From contig NZ_FCOC02000001.1 in NCBI RefSeq assembly GCF_001544455.2, forward strand, positions 620,001 to 684,000: 64,000 nucleotides of DNA. The letters are read 5' to 3'. The translations under genes and the position numbers were made by a program. The stretch is from Caballeronia sordidicola (lineage in GTDB: Bacteria > Pseudomonadota > Gammaproteobacteria > Burkholderiales > Burkholderiaceae). The notes below the pieces were generated by a model. It was not told the DNA's origin. It made no database searches and saw only the letters and a program-made list of their open reading frames with translations. Of this stretch, positions 1 through 8,228 are shown piece after piece (position 1 is the first letter of the stretch; each line of letters opens with the position of its first letter).

Positions 1-1269
1 GGCCAGCGGCATCGACAACGCACGTTCCAGCGCCTCGGACATCTGGGACAGGTCGAACGGATTGACCACCAGCGCGCCCGGCAACTGATCGGCTGCACCG
101 GCAAATTGCGACAACACGAGCGCGCCCGGATCGGCAGGATCCTGTGACGCCACATATTCCTTCGCGACGAGGTTCATGCCGTCGCGCAGTGGCGTGACAT
201 AACCCACTTGCGACAACCGGAACAACGCCATCAGCAAATTTCGATCGTACTTGCGATTCAGGTACTGGATCGGCGTCCAGTCGAGCTGCGCGAAGCGGCC
301 ATTGATTCGCCCGGCTTCGCCTTCCAGGTTTTGCCGGATGCGCTGATAGGTCTGGACATCGGAGCGCGTAGGCGGCGCGATCTGCACCATCGACACCCGG
401 CCATGCCATCCCGGCGCATGAAGCAGCAAGCGTTCGAACGCCTGGAAGCGCTCGGCAAGGCCTTTTGAATAATCGAGGCGGTCCACGCTCATGATCAGCT
501 TGCGGCCGCGCAAGCTGTCGCGCAGGCTCTTCACCGGCTTGCGATTCGAGAACTGCTCTGCAACCTTCGCAATGGCGTCAGGATAGATACCGATCGGATA
601 GGCGCCAACCTTCAGCATGTGTCCATGCGCCTGCAACATCCCGTCTTCGCTGAGATGCCCGAGGTGTCCCCGCTCGATGTAATCCACGAACGACTGTTTG
701 TCCGCCTCGGTCTGGAATCCGACTATGTCATAGCTGCACATTGCCTTGATCAGTTCTTCGTGAGGCGGCACGGTGCGCAGGACTTCGGGAACGGGAAACG
801 GGATGTGAAGGAAAAAACCGATCGGATTCTTGATGCCGGCGGCGCGGCACTCTTGTGCGAACGGCAGCAGGTGATAGTCGTGAACCCAGATGATGTCATC
901 GGGCTCGAGCAACGGCTTCAGTTGCCTTGCAAGACTCGCGTTGACGCGCGCGTACCCGGCATATTCCTCGCGATCAAACCGCGACAAGTCATTGCGATAG
1001 TGAAAGGTCGGCCACAGCGTCGCGTTTGAAAAGCCGCGGTAGTACTGGTCATAATCGCGCCGCGTCAGCCCGACGGTCGCATACGTGACGTTGCCGCGCT
1101 TCTCTACCACGGGAGCCGACGCCTCGCCGACAATCTCGCCGCTCCAGCCGAACCACACGCCGCCTGTCTCCTTTAGCGCGTCCAGAACGCCGATTGCCAG
1201 GCCGCCGGCTGCGGGCTTGCCCTCCTGGATCGGTGCGACGCGATTCGATACCACGATCAATCTGCTCAT
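1..1269 (-). CDS. otsA: Trehalose-6-phosphate synthase, 5' part (runs off the window)
   Basis: Makes trehalose 6-phosphate from UDP-glucose and glucose 6-phosphate in the cytoplasm, the first step of osmoprotectant trehalose synthesis. It is a GT20 retaining glycosyltransferase. Reading the minus strand from ATG at 1269 gives MSRLIVVSNRVAP, then GGLAIG, VWFGWSG, WPTFHYR, WVHDYHLLP, SVDRLDYSKG and PLRDGMNLVAKEYVA, all hallmark OtsA motifs in family order. About 423 residues are present of a usual 455-475, so only the C-terminal end lies beyond base 1. The partner phosphatase (otsB) is not in view and may lie on the other side of the gene. Identity is very secure; the start is the natural one for the family. 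Confidence 0.95.
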   Translation of the reverse strand, partial: MSRLIVVSNRVAPIQEGKPAAGGLAIGVLDALKETGGVWFGWSGEIVGEASAPVVEKRGNVTYATVGLTRRDYDQYYRGFSNATLWPTFHYRNDLSRFDREEYAGYARVNASLARQLKPLLEPDDIIWVHDYHLLPFAQECRAAGIKNPIGFFLHIPFPVPEVLRTVPPHEELIKAMCSYDIVGFQTEADKQSFVDYIERGHLGHLSEDGMLQAHGHMLKVGAYPIGIYPDAIAKVAEQFSNRKPVKSLRDSLRGRKLIMSVDRLDYSKGLAERFQAFERLLLHAPGWHGRVSMVQIAPPTRSDVQTYQRIRQNLEGEAGRINGRFAQLDWTPIQYLNRKYDRNLLMALFRLSQVGYVTPLRDGMNLVAKEYVASQDPADPGALVLSQFAGAADQLPGALVVNPFDLSQMSEALERALSMPLA

Positions 1270-1467
1270 TACTGCTTCACCTCATCAGTTGTCGTTGCTC
1301 GTTCGAATTGACCGGAATAGCAATGCAAGAGACGTGCCGTTTTTTACAATCTATAAAACAAAAGTTGTGTATAAATGTGACAGACGAACAAAAACATCCG
1401 ACACCTGGTCACGGCGCAGAAAATTTTGGTGGTTATCGGCGCGGATTGCCCGGGCCGATTCTTCAAG

Positions 1468-1740
1468 TCAGGCGTCTTGCTCCGAGCCCAGGTCCCGCTG
1501 GTAGTCGATGCCTTCCTTGCGCACTCCACCTTGATTGTGGTCGCCGTCCGGCGGTACGCCAGGCACGGGACGGTTCTGCCCTGCGGGGTCATGCGATGGT
1601 TCATCGTTGCTGGTTGCCGGAGCGGTCTGCGTCGAATCGATTGCCGCGATGTCCGGCGGGACCGAAGACTTGACGGACTCGGCGCGCGCCTCACGACGCG
1701 ACGTATGGCGCGCGGAACGGCGCAGTGCGGGATGCCTCAT
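1468..1740 (-). CDS. Small disordered hydrophilic protein
   Basis: A 90-residue protein of unknown function. The ATG at 1740 has a strong Shine-Dalgarno (GGAGG, about 5 bases of spacing), which makes it a better start than the upstream in-frame codon at 1821. The N-terminus is Arg/Ser rich (MRHPALRRSARHTSRREAR). The C-terminal half is rich in Gly, Pro, Asp and Asn and ends in a charged tail. There is no signal peptide or membrane segment. It lies 198 bp upstream of otsA on the same strand, so co-expression under stress is possible, but this is inference. No family recognised. Confidence 0.6.
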   Translation of the reverse strand: MRHPALRRSARHTSRREARAESVKSSVPPDIAAIDSTQTAPATSNDEPSHDPAGQNRPVPGVPPDGDHNQGGVRKEGIDYQRDLGSEQDA

Positions 1741-1909
1741 GGATGCCTCCAGGAAGAAGGCCGTCGGAGAAGTGGATCGGCGGCAGATCGCTGTGTGAAA
1801 AAGCAATAATGACCGAAACAAACTGGATTATACGGTCACTATTGCCTGATACGTTGTAATGCCTACAGCGAGATGGAAAATTCTTCAAGAAAACCGGTGC
1901 AGCGTCGTA

Positions 1910-2158
1910 TCAATGAAACGTGCCGGATACGTGCGGCGTTTCGTTTGGCGCCGGAGGCGGATCACCGATCGGCTGACTGGGCGGCGACGGTGGCTCGCGC
2001 GTCGGATCGGGAACGGTGTCGGGCGGCTCCTGCGGTGACGGCGGGGGCTGCTCGGGCGTGAACGGAGGATCCGGCGGCTGGGGCGTCTGTGCATACACGC
2101 CTCCGAGCAATTCAGCACGAGACAATCTTTGGGACGAAGACGAAGCGAGATCAGTCAT
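1910..2158 (-). CDS. Small proline-rich protein
   Basis: An 82-residue protein, about one third proline from residue 25 on, with repeated PPDP/EPPS/DPPP-like runs and no predicted membrane segment. The ATG at 2158 is preceded by AGGGAG at a suitable distance, so the longer upstream start at 2242 is less likely. It lies upstream of another small disordered gene and otsA, all on the same strand. The low-complexity composition means homology searches would be weak. Function unknown. Confidence 0.55.
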   Translation of the reverse strand: MTDLASSSSQRLSRAELLGGVYAQTPQPPDPPFTPEQPPPSPQEPPDTVPDPTREPPSPPSQPIGDPPPAPNETPHVSGTFH

Positions 2159-2467
2159 GGCGGGCTCCCTGGATCTTGTGGTGGTGACACTCGTACGAAC
2201 CCGAAAAATCGAATCCGGCCAAGGACTCCTTGTTAGGCTCACATCGCACGTCGCGCGTTTATCTCCGGCAACTCGCGCGAGCCAAACATCTCCTCACAGC
2301 AAGGGCCATGCCCTGCATTTCGCTTTATCCCACGCGGCTACATCAGCCATTAACATTATCCGCGCTCATATTGCATGTGCAAACGAAAAACGCCCGTCCA
2401 AAGCGGACATCTTTCGATATCCCAATGAACGGGCGTTGTAGCCAAAAACCTGTGACCCGAACGCTGT
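2159..2467. other. Intergenic stretch with one terminator
   Basis: No gene seen. It holds the leader of the proline-rich gene on the right side of its start and the rho-independent terminator of the sigma-54 response regulator. Confidence 0.5.
2384..2437 (-). terminator. Rho-independent terminator after the NtrC-type regulator
   Basis: A nine-base inverted repeat, AACGCCCGT at 2389-2397 and ACGGGCGTT at 2429-2437. On the minus strand the stem is followed by a run of T. It starts 31 bases past the stop of the regulator gene. The loop is long at 31 bases, so efficiency is uncertain. Confidence 0.5.
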
Positions 2468-3874
2468 TTAGCGACCGTTGGCGCCTGCGTCGCCTACTTC
2501 GCTGGCTTCGCTTTCAGCCGCTTTGCTGGCTGCGTCGTCGCCATATTCGACCAGGCGGTTATAGAGCGTCTTCAGGCTGATACCGAGAATTTCCGCCGCC
2601 CGCGTCTTCACGCCGCCGCACTGTTCGAGCGTTGCGAGGATCAGTTGGCGGTCCGCTTCGGCGAGCGACGTGCCGAACGGAATGGTCACCGCCGTTCCCG
2701 CCGATGGCTTCGACAACGAGATCTGCAACGGCACAGTGGCGGTACTGTCCGACTCGGCGCCCGACATGATGTAGGCGCGCTGCACGTAGTTCTTCAGCTC
2801 ACGCACATTCCCCGGCCACGGGTAAGAAGCCAGCATGTCGCGCACGGCCGCCGGGAACGTCTTCTTGGTGTTGTAGCGGGAATTGAGTTCGTCGAGGAAC
2901 GCCTGTCCGAGCAGTTCCACATCCGTACCACGATCCCGCAGCGGCGGAAGGTTGATCGGAAACACGTTGAGCCGGTGATACAAGTCGAGGCGCAGCTTAC
3001 CTTCGAGCACGGCCTGCTCGGGATCGCGGTTCGTGGCCGCGATCAGGCGCACGTCGGTCTCGAGCTCCTTGGTCGTACCCACGCGCATGAACATGCCCGT
3101 TTCCAGCACGCGCAGGAGTTTCACCTGCAGTTCGATGGGCATCTCGGTGATTTCATCGAGGAACAGCGTGCCGCCGTTCGCGCGTTCGAAATAACCTTTG
3201 TGTTGCCGGTCGGCGCCGGTGAACGATCCACGCTCGTGACCAAACATTTCCGACTCGATCAGGTTCGGCGATATCGCCCCGCAGTTCACGGCTATGAACG
3301 AATGCTTGCGACGCAAGCTCAGCTCATGCAGCGTCTGCGCGGCGACTTCCTTGCCGGTTCCCGATTCGCCGATCAATAGCACGGATGCCGCCGTGGGTGC
3401 GACCCGGCCAACCTGGTCGTAGACGGTTTGCATGGCGGGCGAATTGCCGAGCATCAAACCGAAACGGCCCATGCGGCGCAGTTCGCCGCGCAGCGTGCCA
3501 ATCTCGGCCTTCAGGTCGCCGGGACGCGGCAGACGGCTCAGGATCGCCTTCACGCGCTGCATGTTGATGGGTTTGACGAGATAATCCGTCGCGCCCATCT
3601 TCAACGCATTCACGGCGGACTCAACGGTCGCGTGGCCGGTAATGACGATGATTTCCACGCCCGAACGCGGATCGAGGTCCTCGAACAGGTCGACGCCCGA
3701 TCCATCGGGCAATTTAAGGTCGGTGAAGACGACGTCAGGCGTCTGGCGCACGAGCTGGATCCGCGCTTCGCGCAGGTCGCCAGCAGTTGCAGTCGTCAGT
3801 CCATCTTCGCCGATGATCGCGGCTAGTGCCTCGCGGGTACTGGGATCGTCATCGACAATCAATACATGTGGCAT
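2468..3874 (-). CDS. NtrC-family sigma-54-dependent response regulator
   Basis: A cytoplasmic transcription activator of sigma-54 promoters controlled by phosphorylation. Of 468 residues, 1-115 are a receiver domain (acid pocket D8-D10, phospho-acceptor D52, K101). Residues about 140-370 are an AAA+ domain with Walker A GESGTGKE (169-176), the sigma-54 contact loop GSFTGA (216-221) and Walker B GGTLFLDE (234-241). The end carries a Fis-type helix-turn-helix ([17 protein letters not shown]). No histidine kinase is adjacent, so it is an orphan here. A closely similar activator without a receiver lies 2 kb away at 5787-6863. Target genes cannot be told from the sequence. Confidence 0.93.
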   Translation of the reverse strand: MPHVLIVDDDPSTREALAAIIGEDGLTTATAGDLREARIQLVRQTPDVVFTDLKLPDGSGVDLFEDLDPRSGVEIIVITGHATVESAVNALKMGATDYLVKPINMQRVKAILSRLPRPGDLKAEIGTLRGELRRMGRFGLMLGNSPAMQTVYDQVGRVAPTAASVLLIGESGTGKEVAAQTLHELSLRRKHSFIAVNCGAISPNLIESEMFGHERGSFTGADRQHKGYFERANGGTLFLDEITEMPIELQVKLLRVLETGMFMRVGTTKELETDVRLIAATNRDPEQAVLEGKLRLDLYHRLNVFPINLPPLRDRGTDVELLGQAFLDELNSRYNTKKTFPAAVRDMLASYPWPGNVRELKNYVQRAYIMSGAESDSTATVPLQISLSKPSAGTAVTIPFGTSLAEADRQLILATLEQCGGVKTRAAEILGISLKTLYNRLVEYGDDAASKAAESEASEVGDAGANGR

Positions 3875-4243
3875 GCGTCTCGAATTTATCCAAAGCGTTG
3901 AGGGTCACACGACGCTGAACGCGCCGTGGAGGTCTCTGGGAGCGCGGACCCTGCATTGCCCGTACGCATCAACGTACCGCGATGAAGGCTCGCCCACCAG
4001 GCCGAATGCGCACCGATGGAACTCAAGTACGCCGAAAGATGAAATACTTCCCGATTGACTGGCTACATGTCACCGCATTACGCAATTATTGCCATATAGC
4101 GTAGTTATTGCAGTGTGTTCTTCGATTATAAGGCTTTATCAAGATGAAACGCACGCCGGAGCGTGCGTTTGGATCATGTCTTGAGCCAATGTTCTGGCCT
4201 GCGCAAGCAGACGACAATCGGCCTTCGTTCGCCTTCGTTCGCT
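3875..4243. other. Intergenic region upstream of the NtrC-type regulator
   Basis: No gene supported. It contains the presumed promoter of the minus-strand regulator, an AT-rich patch around 4070-4130 with two imperfect copies of a GCxxTTATTGC-like string, and a hairpin at 4147-4170. Confidence 0.4.
4147..4170 (-). terminator. Hairpin, probable terminator of the DUF883 cluster
   Basis: A perfect ten-base inverted repeat, AAACGCACGC and GCGTGCGTTT, with a four-base loop. It lies 74 bases past the end of the last gene of the minus-strand cluster. The T tract is short (TTT then CATCTT), so this is moderate support only. Confidence 0.5.
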
Positions 4244-4501
4244 TTAGCTATGCGGAAAATGCCAGGCGTCGGGCGTTCCGCCCACTACGCCGTTGCCGTT
4301 GTTCGCCGCACTGGCCGGCCTTGCGTCAACTGACGCCGATGCAGATGCCGGCGTAACGATCTTGCCGCCTTCATCCTCCCATCGGTTCAAGTCGCGCGGG
4401 GCGCGTGTCGCTGTGTCGCGCCTCGCCTGCGCCCATTTCCATGCGAGTACGCTGCCAACCGCGAACAACGCTCCGAACAAGCCGATCTTCGGTCGTGCCA
4501 T
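4244..4501 (-). CDS. Small single-span membrane protein
   Basis: An 85-residue protein. The N-terminus MARPKIGLFGALFAVGSVLAW looks like one membrane span, followed by a basic patch (KWAQARRD) and a low-complexity Ala/Ser/Asn/Gly tail of about 45 residues. It is the last of three same-strand genes, after a DUF883 gene with a 69-bp gap, and is likely co-transcribed. Function unknown; an accessory to the membrane-anchored DUF883 protein is a guess from context. Confidence 0.65.
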   Translation of the reverse strand: MARPKIGLFGALFAVGSVLAWKWAQARRDTATRAPRDLNRWEDEGGKIVTPASASASVDARPASAANNGNGVVGGTPDAWHFPHS

Positions 4502-4570
4502 TGTGCATCTCCTTATCTTCAGATGATCGAGGCCTTCGTGCGGCCTCGATGTGTGGCCTGTTTGCAGGGT

Positions 4571-4888
4571 CTATCGGGAAACGAGAATGCCAGCCAGGAA
4601 GCCAATGCCCGCAGCAATGCCAAGCGCCTGCCACGGGTTGTCGCGTGTATAGCGGACCGTGCCGTCGAGGCTCGCGCGGTATCGGTCCTGCGCGCCTGCC
4701 TGCGCCGCTTCGAGCGCGTGGCGGGCGGTATCGACGTGATCGCGCAAGCGCGCACGCAACGCATCCACGCCTTCCGCCGGCAGCGACGCGCTCAGGCGCA
4801 CCAGTTCCTCGGAATCGTTCAGCAAGACCTTGATGTCTTCGATGATCTTCTGCTTGCCCAAAGAAATCTGGACTGTCGTTTGACTCAT
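4571..4888 (-). CDS. DUF883 family protein (ElaB/YqjD/YgaM-like)
   Basis: A 105-residue protein of the DUF883 family. Escherichia coli members are C-tail-anchored inner-membrane proteins, at least one of which binds ribosomes in stationary phase. Residues 1-75 are a charged helical region (KQKIIEDIKVLLNDSEELVRL and onward). The YTRDNPWQALG motif follows and leads into a C-terminal membrane span ending in SR, typical of the family. The start MSQTTVQ at 4888 is chosen over an upstream ATG at 4948 because the preceding residues do not resemble the family. It is the middle gene of a three-gene cluster with two other small membrane proteins. Confidence 0.88.
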   Translation of the reverse strand: MSQTTVQISLGKQKIIEDIKVLLNDSEELVRLSASLPAEGVDALRARLRDHVDTARHALEAAQAGAQDRYRASLDGTVRYTRDNPWQALGIAAGIGFLAGILVSR

Positions 4889-4944
4889 GTTGTGAAACCC
4901 CTTGCCATTGACTTGTGATTGATCGGCCGGCAGCGACATACGGT

Positions 4945-5280
4945 TCATGACGCGTGCCGGTCGAGTGCTGCAGCCGCGGTGTCGCCTTGGCGTTCACGCA
5001 GTGTTCGCAGCATGCCGCCAAGCACCAGCGCGCAGCCGAACGAGGCGAACACGAAACTTGTCACGCCCGCTGCGCGCGAAAGCGCTGGCGTGCCCGCGGC
5101 CCACGCCATCACCACGCACATGAGCGCGGTCACGAACGCCACGGCGGCCCAGTGATAGGCGTTGATCGGCTCGGCCGTGAGGAGTTCCTGACGTTCATCG
5201 ACGCGTTGCGAGGCACGTTCGCGACGTGCCGGGCGCGTGCGCTGTTGCACATGAATGTCGAAGTGAAGAGAATCTTCCAT
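4945..5280 (-). CDS. Small two-span inner-membrane protein
   Basis: A 111-residue protein with an acidic/polar and Arg-rich N-terminus (MEDSLHF then RRERASQRVDERQEL) and two hydrophobic segments (about residues 45-66 and 73-95), ending in a short charged tail. Genes next to DUF883 genes often encode holin-like or YqjE-like membrane proteins, and this arrangement fits, but no family motif is recognised. The ATG at 5280 is used; a GTG at 5298 in the same frame is possible, and neither has a clear Shine-Dalgarno. First gene of the three-gene cluster. Confidence 0.65.
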   Translation of the reverse strand: MEDSLHFDIHVQQRTRPARRERASQRVDERQELLTAEPINAYHWAAVAFVTALMCVVMAWAAGTPALSRAAGVTSFVFASFGCALVLGGMLRTLRERQGDTAAAALDRHAS

Positions 5281-5786
5281 GGCTGTCTGCCGTATCACGG
5301 CCGTTCGATTGCAGATAACACATGCGACGCAGATTCCGTGCCATACGACCCAAAGCGCCGTAATATCTGGTCATTCATGCCGTGCCGCTTGGCGCCGCGC
5401 AACCCGTTGGCTACCCCGGTCGGGTCCGGAGTACGCGTAACAATTACGCCCGGCCGTGTGTAAAGGAGGGGCGAGATCGGTGAAGCTTTCCGCTGGGTGA
5501 GCGCAACATGATGGATTGCGGATTTATTTGAGCCCCGATTACCCAAGCCGAGCAAAGCACGTTGCCGCTAAGTCGTTACGGATGGTTAAATACGGTTTAC
5601 GAGATAAGTTGCACGCTCGCGCCGATCATCGAAACGGCCCTCCAACATTGCTTCGCCACTCGAGCGGCAGTGGGACCCTAGCCTGCCACTGACACGGCGC
5701 AATGCGTGCACCGCTGCGCTTCATCCCTGTCTTGGGGCCAGCGGCCAACCCCCGTCGCCCGAACAACTTTGCAGGACACAAGACTC
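5281..5786. other. Divergent intergenic region
   Basis: Lies between the minus-strand DUF883 cluster and the plus-strand sigma-54 activator, so it should carry promoters in both directions. A strong AGGAGGGG-like string near 5463 is followed only by very short frames. No convincing -24/-12 sigma-54 promoter or RNA gene was found. Confidence 0.4.
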
Positions 5787-6863
5787 ATGGCGTCAACCGA
5801 TCTGGACTCGCCGGCCGTCGCCTCCGGCGATACGCCATTGCAGAAGAAACGTAACGCGGGAGAGATTGCCGGATTGAAGTCATACGGACTTCTGTACGGT
5901 TCATCGCCCGTCATGATGGAGCTTTACTCGCAGATAGAACGCGTGGCGGCAACAGACGCCACCGCGTTGATCATTGGTGAATCGGGAACCGGCAAGGAGT
6001 TGATTGCCCGTACCATTCACGATCAAAGCGCGCGACGCGACGCGCCATTCGTGGCGGTCAATTGCGGTGCAATCCCCGATAACCTCATTGAACCCGAACT
6101 TTTCGGACATGAGAAAGGCAGCTTTACCGGCGCTGTTCAGGGACGCCTTGGTTATTTCGAACATGCCAATGGTGGAACGCTGTTTCTGGACGAAGTCACC
6201 GAGATGTCGCCCGTGCGTCAGGTCAAGCTGTTGCGCGCGCTTGAAACCGGAACGTTCTTTCGAGTTGGCGGCAATGAGCTGATTCACTCCGATGTCCGGG
6301 TCATCGCCGCGACCAATCGCGATCCTATTGTGGCGGTCAAGGAGAATGGCTTGCGCGAGGACTTGATGTATCGGCTGGCTGTGTTTCCGTTGCGCGCGCC
6401 GCCACTGCGCGAACGCGACAGCGACCGCGAATTTCTCGCGCAGCATTTCCTCTCCGAGATGAACGCGCAAGAGGGGACCAACAAGTCGTTCAGCAAGCGC
6501 GCGATCGAGATGTTGCGGACGTATTCATGGCCTGGCAACGTGCGCGAACTGAAGAACACGATCTATCGTGCGTTCATTCTTGCCGAAAAGACCGTTGAGA
6601 TTGCGCATCCGCATCTGGCGTCACGGGTGAAGAAGCCCGTCACGCAGGGCGATGCCATGAACGTCTGGGTCGGCACGCCTCTCGCCGATGCGCAGAAGCA
6701 GATCATCCTGGGTACGCTCAAGCATTGCGGCGGCGACAAACGCCGCGCTGCAAAAGCGCTCGGCGTGAGCCTGAAGACGCTTTACAACCGGCTCGGCACT
6801 TATGAAAACGAGGGTGGCGAAGGAGAGCCTTCAGCTTCCGGTTCCGAGACTGCCGAAAGCTGA
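5787..6863 (+). CDS. Sigma-54-dependent activator lacking a receiver domain
   Basis: A 358-residue bacterial enhancer-binding protein with only about 30 residues before the AAA+ core. Walker A GESGTGKE is at 64-71, GSFTGA at 111-116 and Walker B TLFLDE at 131-136; arginine-finger-region motifs such as [18 protein letters not shown] are present. A C-terminal Fis-type helix-turn-helix ([19 protein letters not shown]) follows. The core and DNA-binding end closely resemble the NtrC-type regulator at 2468-3874, so the two look like paralogues. With no sensory domain it is probably constitutive or controlled by a partner protein, as in PspF/HrpS-like activators. The ATG at 5787 is chosen; a GTG at 5706 would add 27 residues without family resemblance. 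Confidence 0.9.
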   Translation: MASTDLDSPAVASGDTPLQKKRNAGEIAGLKSYGLLYGSSPVMMELYSQIERVAATDATALIIGESGTGKELIARTIHDQSARRDAPFVAVNCGAIPDNLIEPELFGHEKGSFTGAVQGRLGYFEHANGGTLFLDEVTEMSPVRQVKLLRALETGTFFRVGGNELIHSDVRVIAATNRDPIVAVKENGLREDLMYRLAVFPLRAPPLRERDSDREFLAQHFLSEMNAQEGTNKSFSKRAIEMLRTYSWPGNVRELKNTIYRAFILAEKTVEIAHPHLASRVKKPVTQGDAMNVWVGTPLADAQKQIILGTLKHCGGDKRRAAKALGVSLKTLYNRLGTYENEGGEGEPSASGSETAES

Positions 6864-6877
6864 GTGCAAGTCAATGT

Positions 6878-6912
6878 GCAATCGATGAATCGTTCGTCAG
6901 TTCATCGATTGC
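6878..6912 (+). terminator. Hairpin after the receiver-less activator
   Basis: A perfect 12-base inverted repeat (GCAATCGATGAA / TTCATCGATTGC) with an 11-base loop, 14 bases past the stop codon. There is no T tract after it, so it may be a terminator needing help, an RNA-stabilising stem or a protein-binding site. Confidence 0.4.
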
Positions 6913-7122
6913 GTTCAGCCAACTGTCACGCCAGTTTTTCATTTTTCGCACCACGTTCCCCGCATTTGCAATTTCTTGCAAATTTCTATGCCCGGCGCTT
7001 CGCTATGTCATTCAAAATGCGCGGGCGCTCCGATTGCTTAAGTGTTGCCCGCTCAGTGTTCGCACGAGCAAAGCGGTTGCCGTCATCGAAAGAATAAGGA
7101 AAGGCGAGGAAGGAATAGCACC

Positions 7123-7677
7123 ATGCAGAAAACGATTCACCGGCGTCCAGCTCACGCCGCGGCACTGGCAACGCTTCTAGTCGGAGCGATCGCGTGTTCC
7201 ACCCTTTCAGGTTGCAGTTCCCTATATAGCGAAGGCGCCGTGGCAGGCGCCGGTATTGCCGGCGCAGCGGTCGCGGGCAGCGTGACGCGCAATGCGGCTG
7301 TTGCGACAGGTATCGGCCTGGGCGCTGTTGCTGCTGCCAAAGCAGGCGTTCAGTACAGCGAGCGCGTGATGCACACCTATACGCAGGACCGGATCGCGGG
7401 CGCAGCCGGTCCTCTCGCCGTGGGCGCCGTAGCGACATGGGCGGCGGTGCATACCGTGCCTATCGAGCCGGATGAGAAAGGCCGCGTGACGGTTAGCCGC
7501 ACCATCAGCACGGGCACGCTCGACTGCAAGGAAATCGTCTTTTCGGTGGACACCGACGCCACCAAGGACAAGCCTGCCGATAGCGGCTTCTACGTAGCTT
7601 CGATCTGCCGCGATGGACAGACGTGGAAGTGGGCGTCGGCAGAACCCGCCACGCCGCGTTGGGGCGCGCTGCAATGA
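7123..7677 (+). CDS. Lipoprotein of unknown function, first of a pair
   Basis: A 184-residue protein with a lipoprotein signal peptide; the lipobox LSGC is at about residues 28-31. A Gly/Ala-rich segment (about 37-75) resembling a glycine-zipper follows, then a soluble domain containing two further cysteines (DCKE, SICRD). It ends with WKWASAEPATPRWGALQ, nearly the same as the end of the next protein. The ATG at 7123 follows AGGAAGGA. Its stop overlaps the next gene's start in ATGA, implying translational coupling. The glycine-zipper suggests association with a membrane or envelope. Function unknown. Confidence 0.8.
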   Translation: MQKTIHRRPAHAAALATLLVGAIACSTLSGCSSLYSEGAVAGAGIAGAAVAGSVTRNAAVATGIGLGAVAAAKAGVQYSERVMHTYTQDRIAGAAGPLAVGAVATWAAVHTVPIEPDEKGRVTVSRTISTGTLDCKEIVFSVDTDATKDKPADSGFYVASICRDGQTWKWASAEPATPRWGALQ

Positions 7678-8189
7678 GGCCCGGCCTGAGCTTGATGCTC
7701 GCGGCAGGCGTTGCTGCGAGCTGCGTATTCGTGAGCGGATGTGCATCGATTGGTGCGGCGGCGGGCGCGGCGGCGGGTGTATCGACTGGCGTGGTGACGA
7801 GCAATCCGGCGATTGGCTTCGGCGTGGGCATCGCGGTCCAGGCCGCCACCGACGAAGCCGTCGCGCGTCTCATGAAGCGCCTGCACAGCGATCAGCAGAT
7901 CGCCATTGCGACGACCGCGGGCGACCTTCCCATCGGCGATGAAAAAGCGTGGAAGGTGAAGCACACGCTGCCGGTGGAAAACGGCCATGGCAATGTGCGC
8001 GTGCTGCGCGAGTTCAGCAGCGCGCTTGCGACATGCCGCGAGTTCGCTTTCTCGGTTGCCGATGGTGACAAGCCCGATGCACATCAGGACTGGTTCCTCG
8101 CGCAAGCATGCAAGGGCAACGACAACAGCGGCGGATGGAAATGGGCATCGGCGGAACCGGCCGTGGCGCGTTGGGGAAATCTGCAATAA
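7674..8189 (+). CDS. Lipoprotein of unknown function, second of a pair
   Basis: A 171-residue lipoprotein with lipobox VSGC around residues 18-21, then a Gly/Ala-rich glycine-zipper-like stretch and a soluble domain with two cysteines (TCRE, QACK). It ends in WKWASAEPAVARWGNLQ, paralogous to the upstream neighbour. The start codon overlaps the upstream stop by four bases. The upstream frame start at 7623 lies inside the first gene and is unlikely. The two genes look like a tandem duplication that diverged in the middle. Convergent with the autotransporter gene. Confidence 0.8.
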   Translation: MRPGLSLMLAAGVAASCVFVSGCASIGAAAGAAAGVSTGVVTSNPAIGFGVGIAVQAATDEAVARLMKRLHSDQQIAIATTAGDLPIGDEKAWKVKHTLPVENGHGNVRVLREFSSALATCREFAFSVADGDKPDAHQDWFLAQACKGNDNSGGWKWASAEPAVARWGNLQ

Positions 8190-8228
8190 CGCGGCGGCGC
8201 ATGCCCGCCGCCGTGCGTGCCGACATGC

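Noticed and set aside
4075..4115. Sigma-54-like promoter TGGCAATAATTGC on the minus strand before the NtrC-type regulator
   Set aside because: Spacing between the GG and GC elements is two bases too short for a -24/-12 promoter.
5295..5555. 86-codon minus-strand frame upstream of the membrane cluster
   Set aside because: No good ribosome site and no protein-like pattern; it lies in a divergent promoter region.
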